Shown here: one piece after another, positions 1 to 9,917 of the stretch
Layout of the letters: every line of letters begins with the position of its first letter
How positions within the stretch are numbered: position 1 is the first letter of the stretch
From: Acholoe squamosa
Taxonomy: Eukaryota > Annelida > Polychaeta > Phyllodocida > Polynoidae
Direction of reading: 5' to 3'
DNA: 64,000 bases
Assembly (NCBI GenBank): GCA_949317995.1
Contig: OX439041.1
Location: forward strand, 12,288,001 to 12,352,000
Notes under the pieces: generated by a model
Told to the model about the DNA's origin: nothing
What the model saw: only the letters and a program-made list of their open reading frames with translations
Databases searched by the model: none
Position numbers and translations under genes: made by a program

Positions 1-3000
1 GCGCTGACCTCATTTGGTTGATTTAGGGTGTCATTTTCTGCATTGGCCCCTGTGGGTTGATCGAGAGTTTCATTTTCTTCTTTAGCCACAGTCGGTTGGT
101 TGAGGGTACCCTGCTCTTCTTCTTTGATCTCATTGGATTGAGTTAAGCTGTTCATTTTATCACTTTCCTCTGTGGGTTGATTTGAGCTATTTTTTTCATC
201 ACTTGCCTCTAAGGGTTGGGTTTGACTGTCGTTTCCATCACCGGCCTCCGTCAGTTGATTTAGGCATTCATTTTGTGATTGGGCCTCATTGGGTTGGTGT
301 AGATTGTCATCTTCGTCCTTAACTTCTGTGGTTTGCGTTAAGATATCATCTTCCACACCGGCCTTGCTCAGCAGACTAAGTTTGCGGATGTCTGCTTCAA
401 GGTGGTTCATTATAATCACCTCTTCAGGTTTCAAGGGTGGGTTTGGCTTATCTTCCTCCTCTATGTCTGGGCCAGGATTGGACGCGATATTGCCTTGTGC
501 TTGAACCATTGTTGGTTGGCTGGCGCTGCCCTCATATTCAGGGCCAATGGTAGGCTGTTTGGGGCTCTCCTGTTCTGCATGGGTGACCACTGGCTGGGTT
601 ACACTATCTGACAGGCTATCCTCTTGGATGTCTACTGAGGGTTGGATCACATCATGCTCTTCTGAACGTGCAATCACCGGTTCGCTTACACTTCCCTCTT
701 CTTGGACCTTGACAGTTTCCTTGCTATCTTCATCTTCTGCCCTGGTCTCAGCTGGCTCGTTTTGTAAAGCTACTTCTGTCTGGACTTCCACAGGGCGGTC
801 CTGGGTATCACTCTCTGTTTGGGTGTCCACGGGTTGGTTATCACTATCACTTTCTTCTTTGGTATCGTCTGCGCCAGGACTTGGCATCACATTTTCTTCA
901 TCAGACACATTTGTTTCCTGACTGAGACTCTCCTCCTCAATTTTAGCTTCAGGGTTGCTCGCAGCATTTTCTTCCTCATTTGTTTTGAGCAGATTACTTT
1001 GGATGATGTTTTCTGCATAGTCTGCTGCGATTTGTTGAAGACCGTCTGTTTCTTCATTTGTTGATTGGTCTTCTGTTTTGGCCTCCTTAGGTTGCTTGAG
1101 GCTAGCTGGTCTCCCTCTTTTCTTTTTGGTTTGTTTTCCACTATCCTTTTCTGCAAGGATCTTCTTGATCTGTTTTACATCTACTTTTACAAGGGACTTC
1201 TTAGATTTCTGTTGGTTTTCCTTTTCTGTTTTGGCCTTCTTGGTCTTGGGGCTGTCCTCTGCATGACCCTGCATAGCCCTCTTCTGGCCACCCTTTCTGG
1301 AACTCGCTCTGGGGTGGCTTTCCATGTGTCGTTCTAGGTTCAGAGGCCGGCAAAACTCCTTGCTGCAGACAGGACAAGTGTACAGCGGATTGTCTTTGTG
1401 TATCGTCCTCATGTGTCGGTTGAGACTCGATACCTGGATGAACACTTTGTCACACTGACCACATTTGTGCAGCGTTTCTCCACTGTGTGCCTTCATGTGT
1501 TTATCTATGCGGATAAACCTCTGGCTGCATATGGGACACTTGTGTGGTAGTTTACCTGTGTGGGTCGTCATGTGTGTTACCAGTCTCGCTTCCTGGATGA
1601 ACGACTTATCGCATTCACTACACTGGTAGGGACGCTCTCCTGTCTGTTTTGGTGTCTTCTCGGACTCTTTTCCTGTGTCAGAAAGCTCTTCAGAATCTGT
1701 AGCCACCTTTGAAAGCCTTTTCCTTGGACTGCTACTTGAAGACTTAGGGCGGCTTTTCCCCTCATGCATCCAGAGTACATGCTTGTTCAGCTCCTTTCCC
1801 AGATAAAATGCTTTGTCACAAATTTTACATTTGTGAGGCTTTTCGCCAGTGTGGGTTTGCATGACGTGGCGCTTTCTGTCCTCCACTCGACGGAACGCTT
1901 TGTTGCACATCATACATTTATAGGGTTTCTGTCCCGAATGGCTCACCATATGTCTGGTTAAACTTGGACCCGCAGTGAACACCTCTCCACACTTAGTACA
2001 CTCAAATGGACTTTTTGGAGTCTGAGCCTTCTTCTGTTTTTTCTTTTCTGATTTCTCAGTGTGGTTTTCCAACTGTCGCTTAAAAGACGGTGTTCTAGCG
2101 AGAGGATTGGTGTCAACAGGCTGCTCCTCTATTTTTTCTGATTCGTGAGTTAATAGGTGACGATCAAAGACTGCCTTCATCACAAATGTCTTGTTACAGT
2201 CTGTACACGTGTAGGGCCTTCCTGATGTGTTTGGTGTTTTTGTCTTCGATTCTGCTTTCTTCAGAATTTTGGTCTTCAACTGGCGTTTGATGGTTGGTTT
2301 TCGACCAACATCCTTTCTCACTGCTGGCTTTTCTGGTTTGTGACTCATTCTTATGTGTCGGTTCAGGACTGACTTCATAACAAATACCCGATCACACTGT
2401 GAGCACTCGTAACGTTTCCTTTCGGCCGGACTCTTTAACTGTGTTTTCATACCACCTTTCCGGCCTTTGTTTGAAAATGGACGCTTGAAAGATGCTGATG
2501 CAGCAATGCGCTTGCTGCCTAGTGTACGTTTGTGTGGTTTTGTGTCGTGAGTCATGAGGTGTCGTTCCAAAACTGACTTCACAACAAACGCTTTGTCACA
2601 CTGCGGACATTTATGTGGCCCACGTCCTGGTCGGGTCATCATTTTATCAGCTGCTTCCATTGAGCGAGTGATCTTGCGTACAACTGTAGTTGACTTCTTG
2701 GCAGGCGTCTTATCAGAAGATTTACCAGAGGAAATAGCCTTCTGAGCTTTCTCTCCCTTGTGTTGCTCTGACGTCTCGAACCTCTTGCTGCCAACAGAGC
2801 ATTTGTATGCTGCGTCTTCTTTCTGAGGTGACTCGTACAACTTGTGAAGCTTCCTGCCCGTGTGAAACATCATGTGCCTGACCAAGCGTGACTCAAGGGT
2901 AAACGCCTGTTCACATTGGGTGCATTTGTGAGGCCGCTCTCGCGGGTGAGATAACATGTGCCGCTTTAAAGTCTCTATGCGGCCAAAGCTCTTGCTGCAC

Positions 3001-3692
3001 TGAGTGCATTTGTGGGGTTTATCTCCTGTGTGGGTCGCTGTGTGAGTGGTCAGGGCCGATTGCTCGGGAAACAACTGATCACATTGATTACATTTAAATG
3101 AGCCGTCTTCGACTTCACCTTTTGTCTTGCGCGGCTTTTTCCCAGAGTGAGTAACCATCATGTGATTGACTAAGTTTGATGCCATAGTGAATGTCTTTTC
3201 ACAGTTTGGACATTTGTATGATCGACCGATTGCTGATTTTCTTCCGGCTTGAGCCTTCATCTGCGTTCTTCTTCCAGCAGGTGGAGTCTGGGTCACTGCA
3301 CGTCCCTTGGAAGGCGTTTGTCTCTCGATCAGCTTGCTGTCCTCAGTGGATTTATCTGACTTTTCCTTATGAGTCAACAGGTGTCGATCCAAAACTGACT
3401 TCACAACAAATGCCTCATTGCAGTAAATACATTTATGCGGTCTTCCGCCAGGGCGCGTTTTCATCTTGGAGGGCGTTTCTGGTGTGGCAGTATCCATGTT
3501 ATCAGCTGACTCTGACTGCTGGTTGGACATTCTCTCGCAGTGGACAGAACTTTGTGGAGTGTCGCCTTTATGCGTCTTCATGTGTAAATCAATGCGTATA
3601 AATTTCTCACTGCACACGGGACACTGATGGCACTTTCCCTCCTTCTGTGTACTCGCTTCCACATCAGATTTTCTGCCTCTTTTAGGATTCAT
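1..3692 (-). CDS. C2H2 zinc-finger protein, single exon, 3' end outside window
   Basis: One open frame runs from an ATG at 3692-3690 to the window edge: 1,230 codons with no stop. It encodes about 14 canonical C2H2 fingers (C-X2-C-X12-H-X3-5-H, with linkers such as HTGEKPHKC) plus two shortened fingers, CPVCSEKF..DLHMKTH near the N-terminus and CPICSQRF..DKHMKAH, with only 9 residues between the second Cys and first His. After the fingers come a basic stretch with an AT-hook (KKKRGRPA), then a long acidic tail of imperfect repeats around LNQPTEA. Fingers plus AT-hook indicate a nuclear DNA-binding protein, probably a transcription factor or chromatin protein. Fingers are scattered in pairs or singly with basic spacers rather than in one block. 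I cannot assign an orthologue. The stop codon and 3' UTR lie to the left of the window. Confidence 0.9.
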   Translation of the reverse strand, partial: MNPKRGRKSDVEASTQKEGKCHQCPVCSEKFIRIDLHMKTHKGDTPQSSVHCERMSNQQSESADNMDTATPETPSKMKTRPGGRPHKCIYCNEAFVVKSVLDRHLLTHKEKSDKSTEDSKLIERQTPSKGRAVTQTPPAGRRTQMKAQAGRKSAIGRSYKCPNCEKTFTMASNLVNHMMVTHSGKKPRKTKGEVEDGSFKCNQCDQLFPEQSALTTHTATHTGDKPHKCTQCSKSFGRIETLKRHMLSHPRERPHKCTQCEQAFTLESRLVRHMMFHTGRKLHKLYESPQKEDAAYKCSVGSKRFETSEQHKGEKAQKAISSGKSSDKTPAKKSTTVVRKITRSMEAADKMMTRPGRGPHKCPQCDKAFVVKSVLERHLMTHDTKPHKRTLGSKRIAASASFKRPFSNKGRKGGMKTQLKSPAERKRYECSQCDRVFVMKSVLNRHIRMSHKPEKPAVRKDVGRKPTIKRQLKTKILKKAESKTKTPNTSGRPYTCTDCNKTFVMKAVFDRHLLTHESEKIEEQPVDTNPLARTPSFKRQLENHTEKSEKKKQKKAQTPKSPFECTKCGEVFTAGPSLTRHMVSHSGQKPYKCMMCNKAFRRVEDRKRHVMQTHTGEKPHKCKICDKAFYLGKELNKHVLWMHEGKSRPKSSSSSPRKRLSKVATDSEELSDTGKESEKTPKQTGERPYQCSECDKSFIQEARLVTHMTTHTGKLPHKCPICSQRFIRIDKHMKAHSGETLHKCGQCDKVFIQVSSLNRHMRTIHKDNPLYTCPVCSKEFCRPLNLERHMESHPRASSRKGGQKRAMQGHAEDSPKTKKAKTEKENQQKSKKSLVKVDVKQIKKILAEKDSGKQTKKKRGRPASLKQPKEAKTEDQSTNEETDGLQQIAADYAENIIQSNLLKTNEEENAASNPEAKIEEESLSQETNVSDEENVMPSPGADDTKEESDSDNQPVDTQTESDTQDRPVEVQTEVALQNEPAETRAEDEDSKETVKVQEEGSVSEPVIARSEEHDVIQPSVDIQEDSLSDSVTQPVVTHAEQESPKQPTIGPEYEGSASQPTMVQAQGNIASNPGPDIEEEDKPNPPLKPEEVIIMNHLEADIRKLSLLSKAGVEDDILTQTTEVKDEDDNLHQPNEAQSQNECLNQLTEAGDGNDSQTQPLEASDEKNSSNQPTEESDKMNSLTQSNEIKEEEQGTLNQPTVAKEENETLDQPTGANAENDTLNQPNEVS

Positions 3693-4390
3693 TTTCTTAC
3701 GCCAGTGAGCTGAATTTTTCTTCAGCACTGTTGATAAACCTTGAGGTCGATGTCATCACTGATAGTGATGTATGTGCACATGAGCTTGTGTCTGTGCTTC
3801 TATTTTCCTTCTCGCAATGCCCGACTGTCACCTTTCAAAATACAAACAAAAGACAATGATTAGATACTTGATCAGTACTAAGTAGGGCTTTGATGTTGTT
3901 TCAAGACAAATCTATTTCTGTAAAGAGTGTACAGTCCATATTTTTACAACAAATGTGGAACTTTTTGATATCCATTGTTATTTTGAAATGCCTGAATAAG
4001 CCTTATATGGGTACAGGCATGGGACTGGCTTTAGAAGAAATTAAATTCCTCTTCCGGGTGGAATTTGAAAGCAATTTTATGGGATGAGACCTCTCAAACA
4101 TCTAAGACCCTCACCCCCCCATTAATGCTGAAGAAGCCCATGCCTGTGGGTATAAAGTATTGATTAATACTTTAGTTCACTTCTCTTCTTTAAATGTAGG
4201 GGCATAAGGGAGTGGTTAAATTTTCACAAAGAGGGTGGGGCTGGGCGCATAATCGATGTATATAAAAGAGGTGTCAGTAGAGAAAATTTGGGCTGCTTAG
4301 GTTGGGTAAGGGCAGAAGAGAAACAAATTGGCCCCTGTTGTGGAATAGATTACTGACACAATAGCCTGGTTAGGTCTACAAAGTGTTGTA
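3693..4390. other. 5' flank of the zinc-finger gene
   Basis: No coding region is supported. The first 150 bases next to the ATG are probably 5' UTR and promoter of the minus-strand zinc-finger gene. I see no convincing TATA box. A TATATAAAAG-like run at about 4258-4266 is too far away to assign. Confidence 0.4.
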
Positions 4391-5130
4391 AGTGAGTGAG
4401 TGTTTGTTTAGTTTTACGTCCGGGGGCCATCAAGGAACTCAGACATTCAATTGTTCTTGGACATTTTAGTCCTTTCTTTTCTTTTTTGGACAGGTATTTA
4501 TATGCTGCTTGCTCGACACAGCAGTGACCGAATCTATGAATGACCGAATCTATGAGATGAATGACCGAATCTATGAGGGTTGAGGGGGAAAACCGCTACC
4601 GGGGCTTCATTTCCCCTACTCTTTTCGAAGGATAGCAAGTGTTCTTTTATTTGCCTGGTCCCATAGGCAGGGCCAGACAAACCACGGCTTTTGATAACTC
4701 AGACATGGTTCACTGAGGGGTAATCCCATGGAAAAGACAAGCATGTAAGCCTGGGCCCACGCATATGGACACCAGCTGCCCACATGCTCACCCCAGGACA
4801 TAAGAAACCCCAACTTTGTCGCCTTTTACAAATCTGGTATGCCCACAGTTAGTATGGAAGGAGATTTCTCCTTGTGGACTCCCAATGAAGTTATTCTGCT
4901 TCTTCATGCCCTCACATGAAGGTCCCCACTCCACAGGGGGAGCGAGCGATTAAGTGAGCAATTAATATGTCTAAGGTACTCAGTCATTTTAAGGTCAAAT
5001 TCACAATGAGAAAAATAAATTAATGGTACACAATTTCACAGGTGAATGTGTCGTTGCAGGTGCATATGTGCAACAAACACAAAGAGAGGGAATAAAAGAT
5101 TTTAGACCCTTTCAGGGAAGCACAAAAGTT
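4391..5130 (+). repeat. SINE-like dispersed repeat, diverged copy
   Basis: It starts with a GTGAGTGAG tract followed by TTTAGTTTTACGTCC. The part at about 4985-5130 (TTTCACAG..AATGTGTCG..GTGCATATGTGCA..TAGACCCTTT) is a diverged relative of the copies at 34,601-34,782 and 62,435-62,612. The opening tract resembles SINEs widespread in molluscs. The limits of this older copy are uncertain. Confidence 0.5.
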
Positions 5131-7668
5131 TTGGCCTAGGGTCGGATTACTTTTGTAATTCACTTATATTGAAAATTGCTGTACCCTTTTAAAGTTGTTT
5201 TTTTTCATTTTTTTTTCTTTTTTGTTTGTATGTGCAACAAAATATCTGATTTTTTCCCCGATAAAACTTTTTAGGGTAGGGGCAGAAAAAAATAGGGTAC
5301 CAGGACTAGGTAGTCTTACTTGAACATAGTTTTTAACTGCATGTGTGGGGGAAACTAAATACAACGTTTGATCCCTCCTGAGGCAAAAAAGCCTGCATGT
5401 TTATATACTACGGTATATAGACTTTATTAGTTCAGAGAGTGGCTTCATAATTAGCCATGCCCCGGCATAGAGGGAGCGGGATGAACACAATAATTCTTAA
5501 CACTCTTAAGGTGGGGGGGGGGGGGGGCGTAAAAAATGTCACACCTAATGTCACCCATGTTGATAAATAAATGGTTATCATAAAACTTAACATTTCTTCT
5601 ATTGTTTTTTGTTGCTCTGGCATATCGGGACATGACAGCATTGGCCTGTCACCATCAAACTTTTGATTTTAGTACTTAAGGTAGGGGTCATTTTTTTTTA
5701 AAACAGGCCCTGTTGTTAAAAAAGGACCACTCCCTGACCCCCCCCCCCCCCCCAAGGGCTGAAAATCATGTGCGAATGCCCCCTTTTAACCTATAATAAC
5801 AGGTGAAATTATTTTGACCCCCCTGGTCAAGGGGTCGAAAAAATCCTGAACCCCCCTTCAAACTCACCAGCCCCCCCCCCCGTGAAAAATTATCACTCCC
5901 TAAGTTAAGAGTTTACTGATTACAAAATGTTTTGAAAATGCACTCAATCTCTTGTTCACTGCATAGGGAGACCAAGTCACGTCACGTGAGCGCTCCTTCT
6001 ATCCCATTCTGTGCTGCATGCTTAAAGAGTGGCCCAGTGAGTGGGGGAATTATTTTGGCCTTCAATAACTTTGGAACGAATGGGAGGTGAGCCTAAAAAT
6101 TTCATATATGGTGGGCCTTCAGATCAATTGAAATATTGGTCATTTTAGTTCCAATCAGAAATTATTTTACGACATGGTTTATCGCGAGACAGACTCCCTA
6201 TTGCTGACATGGTAATAGCTTTAATTTGATACTGGTACCAAATATGCCCATGTTTTTCTATTTTACCATGTTTTTGACTAAAAATCTGTATAAAAAAAAG
6301 GTACACAAAACACAATTCTATGATAGATTTTTTTATGCAGAAAGATCTATCAAAATTCTGGTATCTCCTAAATCACAAAAATTAAGTCTCCAATAGTCAT
6401 TCACTAATATATGCTACACTATTATACCGAATAACCTGTCAAGACATAATTTGTGAGAGTCTCAGCCTCTGGCCATAGCCTACGCCCTGGGCCTGGCTTC
6501 CCGGTACAAGACTCAACAGACTACCGGTAGTCGGTGCTCATCTTCCTTCGAGACCTCTGTTTATTAATATTTAATGACAGTTAATCTGTGCGGCTTATAC
6601 AGAGAAGCAGCATGTCAACCAAGTTTCCTCATAGAAAGGGGCGCACTGAATCGGTGACCTATTAAATCCCGCCGTCCGAATATAGTAGACAGACATCGTG
6701 CATATATTCAGGTGTGTGGGCTTGACGCCATTACGCATTTACTTAGTACCGGTAGCCTAGACACCAATCTCATCAGGCCCTTCCCATTTTCCTGCGTTGA
6801 CAGTTAACATATATTCCGGAATCATATTTCTATGCAACCATCACAATCCGTCACTAAGTTAATTGTGAATAATATCTTTCAAATTTCTTCTTACACAAGA
6901 CCTCGCGGCCATGTAGACCCTTTTCCCTCCATTATTATCCTACCGGTAGATCTAGTAGTACCGGTAGCCGCGTACAGCTACTACCGGTACTGACTTTCTG
7001 ACAAGTAAAATCAGGGATAATCAGAAGCCGCGGCCTTCAAAATTTGTTGTTTGTATTGAGAAAAGGCTTATCTAGATGTAGTCACATATTTATAGTGTCT
7101 GTCAATGACGAAGGAGGCCTTTAGAAGGGAAAACTCACCGTTATTTTGGGAATTTCACAAGCATGTGTTTTGATTTTGGACGTACGGGAAGTGGAGAGAA
7201 AATGGTAACAGTTGTAGCCGACAGATGGCGCGCTGTTAGTGCACGGAGTTCTCACTAGAGGGCAGTAACAATTGGCGCGCGGGGTTTAATTCACACGACC
7301 TCCTCCACTCGATGCAGTACTGGTGAGTAACTCGCCAGCAGTGCATTGGTGCATCATGACTCTCCTTCGAGAGCGTATTATAAATCATATAGGAACGGCA
7401 TAGTGAATGAACTTGGAGATGGATTGGATGGTTGTATTGTGGTGGCTGGGAGGGGGTAGAGTGTACACCGATCTTTATTATACCCCCCATACGATACTGT
7501 ATAGCAAATGTACAGGATCGCCGTACGCCTACCATGGGGGCATACGGGCCAAATATGCAGAGCAGGGGGCATACGGATAGAGGAGGGGGCATACGGAAAA
7601 GACCATGGGGCATATGGAAAAGTAGTGCCAAAACACAATTAACCCTACTCCTGATATAAGCTAGCACT
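5131..7668. other. Intergenic DNA, no gene seen
   Basis: No supported coding region. The stretch holds homopolymer G or C runs (about 5513-5527, 5741-5753, 5871-5881) and a cluster of ACCGGT palindromes between about 6520 and 6990. The short open frames here have no recognisable content. Confidence 0.6.
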
Positions 7669-8437
7669 ACAAAATATAGTTCCCCTCATTATTTAGGTCT
7701 CACATAGGGAAATCCCGGGTTCACTCAGTGCATCCTTACTGCAGAAGATCTCCGCGCTGAATACTACATGAGTTCTGGGTGGATAAAGTAGTTAGCTGTG
7801 CCCCGGAGGTATTGAGCAAAAAATCCCACGTATATCTTTAGGGGCAACCTCAATTTACGACATATAAAAAAAAACCTGCGCATCGACCACGAAAATCTGG
7901 AATGCTGGCCATAAATGTACAGACACCTGCATAAAACCTGCGCATCGATCATGAAAATCTGGAATGCTGGCCATAAAGAATACTACATGAGTTCTAGGTG
8001 GATAAAATAGTTAGCAGTAAAAATTCATAACTGGTCCTGAGTAGATCTAGGTATTATAAATTCATATGATATAAAATAAAACATGATTATTGCAGTGATG
8101 TCCATTCATTTTTGGGCTTGTTTGGATTGGGTCTGAACTGAATTTATTCACTGCAAAAAATGCCAATTATGCAGGTGTCTGTACATTTATGGCCAGCATT
8201 CCAGATTTTCGTGATCGATGCGCAGGTTTTTTTTTATATGTCTTAAATCGTGGTTGCCCCTAAAGATATACGTGGGATTTTTTGCTCAATACCTCCGGGG
8301 CACAGCTAACTAATTTATCCACCCAGAACTCATGTAGTATTCAGTGCGGAGATCTTCTGCAGTAAGGATGCACTGAGTGACCCCGGGATTTCCCTATGTG
8401 AGACCTAAATAATGAGGGGAACTATATTTTCTACCAT
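7669..8437. repeat. Large inverted repeat (foldback element)
   Basis: The left arm (about 7671-7936) and right arm (about 8169-8434) are near-identical reverse complements of about 265 bp. Both carry ATATAGTTCCCCTCATTATT at the outer end and CAGGTGTCTGTACATTTATG, or its complement, at the inner end. The roughly 230-bp spacer contains a second partial copy of the arm (about 7936-8016). The structure fits a foldback transposon or MITE. No transposase is present. Confidence 0.8.
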
Positions 8438-8551
8438 CCATGAATCCATGAGATAAGGCCCGAGATTTGCAACCGGAGAACAGTCTATGCAGACAAATTG
8501 CAGCTAGAAAATCGTCATTTTTATTTTTTTTGTGGGGGGGGTATAATAAAG

Positions 8552-8715
8552 CACAAACATAACTTTTGATTTGTCTGGTTCCGTTGTATGCTTCACTCGC
8601 GTATGAATATTGGGCAGCGTAGGCACGCGTGCTACGCACTTGTGCCTACGCTGCCCAATATTCATACGCTCGTGAAGCATACGGCGGCCCAGACGCATCA
8701 AACGTTATGTTTGTG
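8552..8715. repeat. 164-bp near-perfect palindrome
   Basis: Arms of about 78 bp surround a short centre near 8633. The core ATTGGGCAGCGTAGGCAC is mirrored by GTGCCTACGCTGCCCAAT, and the outer ends CACAAACATAAC and GTTATGTTTGTG also pair. RNA or single-stranded DNA from this region would form one long hairpin. It is probably a small foldback element. Confidence 0.8.
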
Positions 8716-9184
8716 TTTAGTACAGACTGTAGCAACATGTCATGCAGGCACCCTGCCCCCCCCCCTTTTTTTTTTTTGGCAGTTTCCCCTTTTACAAACG
8801 TAGGCTCTAGTGGCCATTGCCAAAACAGAAAATAAAAGGGTCAAAGAGGACGCAATCAAATATATGCCAGCCAACCATCCCGGATAGCGGGTCTACCAAG
8901 GTTTTGATGTTATATCTTTTTTTCTCGCTATTTAAAATTTTTTTTTTTTTTGCCTATTTCTTCCGGCCAGCATTCTACCCTAAATTTGGCAGCTTTTTTC
9001 ATTTAATTCCCGAATGTAGAGGCATCCCCCTCCCCTTTGGGTTAGAAAATGCATCTCACAGAAGTCTATCTAAAAGGTCAAATCCAAAACGTCCCCACCC
9101 CCTGTAATGTCTCATGCAGGTGCCCCCAAGAGGTGGCCATTGCGGCCCGGATGATGATTGCCATCTCTGATCATGCAAAATGGA
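8716..9184. other. Intergenic DNA upstream of the LTR element
   Basis: No gene is seen. It contains C and T homopolymer runs (8757-8779, 8938-8951) and two related CATGCAGG-rich stretches near 8740 and 9111. Confidence 0.5.
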
Positions 9185-9188
9185 GCAC
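9185..9188 (+). repeat. Target-site duplication GCAC, left
   Basis: GCAC lies directly before the 5' LTR and is repeated directly after the 3' LTR (26372-26375). A 4-bp duplication is usual for Ty3/gypsy and retroviral integrases. Confidence 0.85.
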
Positions 9189-9866
9189 TGTCAGTAGACC
9201 GTTATAGGTATTGTACTTATCATATTTATTTTTCACCTTTGACTCTACCATGTAACCCAGTGTCCGAGTCTACCCACAAGCCAAGCCATACCCATAGACC
9301 AAAGGCTGGCGGTGTCAACTGCACTCAGTGACCCCGCCTCCTCCCACTGGAGGATACGCCGTCAATCACAAGCAGCCCACTGCATGCTGGAAATTCCTAG
9401 CAGACAATGTTTAGAAACAACTCCTCCTGCTGGAGGACATGCCCATTGATCATGAGCAGCTCACAGCATACCGGGAGTTCCCAGCAGCTATATTTAGAAC
9501 CACACTGAACTCTGTGAACCCCAGTGCTATGTTTGGGATCCCCCCTACATACCTGCACTGGAGTTCCCCAGTTACTATATTTAGCTCACCTGATACTATT
9601 TTTAGGATGAGCTGGGTGAGCAGCTCCTACTACAAATACCTGTGGAGGGAGCAGCTCATTCATCTTTCCACCTTCATACTTCATACCTCACACACTCACG
9701 TGAGATCAAGGCCTTTGGCTCAAGGGCTAGGCTTGGACACTGTTGGGCACCTTTATACTGTATCACCATCTATACCTCGTGGACTTCTATGAATAAAGTG
9801 GATATCAAACTGGATTCCTGATTCGTCTGTATTCATCCTTATTCATCATTTACGGACTCGTTGACA
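9189..9866 (+). repeat. 5' LTR
   Basis: 678 bp, TG...CA, with the terminal inverted repeat TGTCA/TGACA. A TATA-like TTTATA (9752-9757) lies about 40 bp before the polyadenylation signal AATAAA (9792-9797), so R probably starts near 9780. The U3 part holds an imperfect tandem duplication of about 82 bp (9338-9419 and 9421-9501). It differs from the 3' LTR at two places (CCGAG/CTGAG near 9264 and CATTC/CACTC near 9660). Confidence 0.95.
9439..9792 (+). other. 117-codon open frame inside the LTR
   Basis: An ATG-initiated frame of 117 codons lies inside U3 and is repeated in the 3' LTR (25944-26297), with one amino-acid difference (I/T). It has no recognisable domain. Since the two LTRs were identical at insertion, conservation between them is no evidence for coding. 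It may be chance; LTR-encoded proteins exist in some retroviruses. Confidence 0.2.
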
Positions 9867-9867
9867 A

Positions 9868-9885
9868 TGGTGGAAAACCCTCACG
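9868..9885 (+). other. Candidate primer-binding site
   Basis: It begins with TGG one base after the 5' LTR (TGGTGGAAAACCC...), as expected for pairing with the CCA end of a tRNA. I cannot name the tRNA from the sequence alone. Confidence 0.55.
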
Positions 9886-9917
9886 TATCATCCCACAGTT
9901 ACCACCTCTCATGAGCC

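Noticed and set aside
289..1337. Plus-strand frames opposite the zinc-finger tail
   Set aside because: Antisense shadows of the acidic repeat region. The minus-strand frame is the one that continues without a stop through the zinc fingers.
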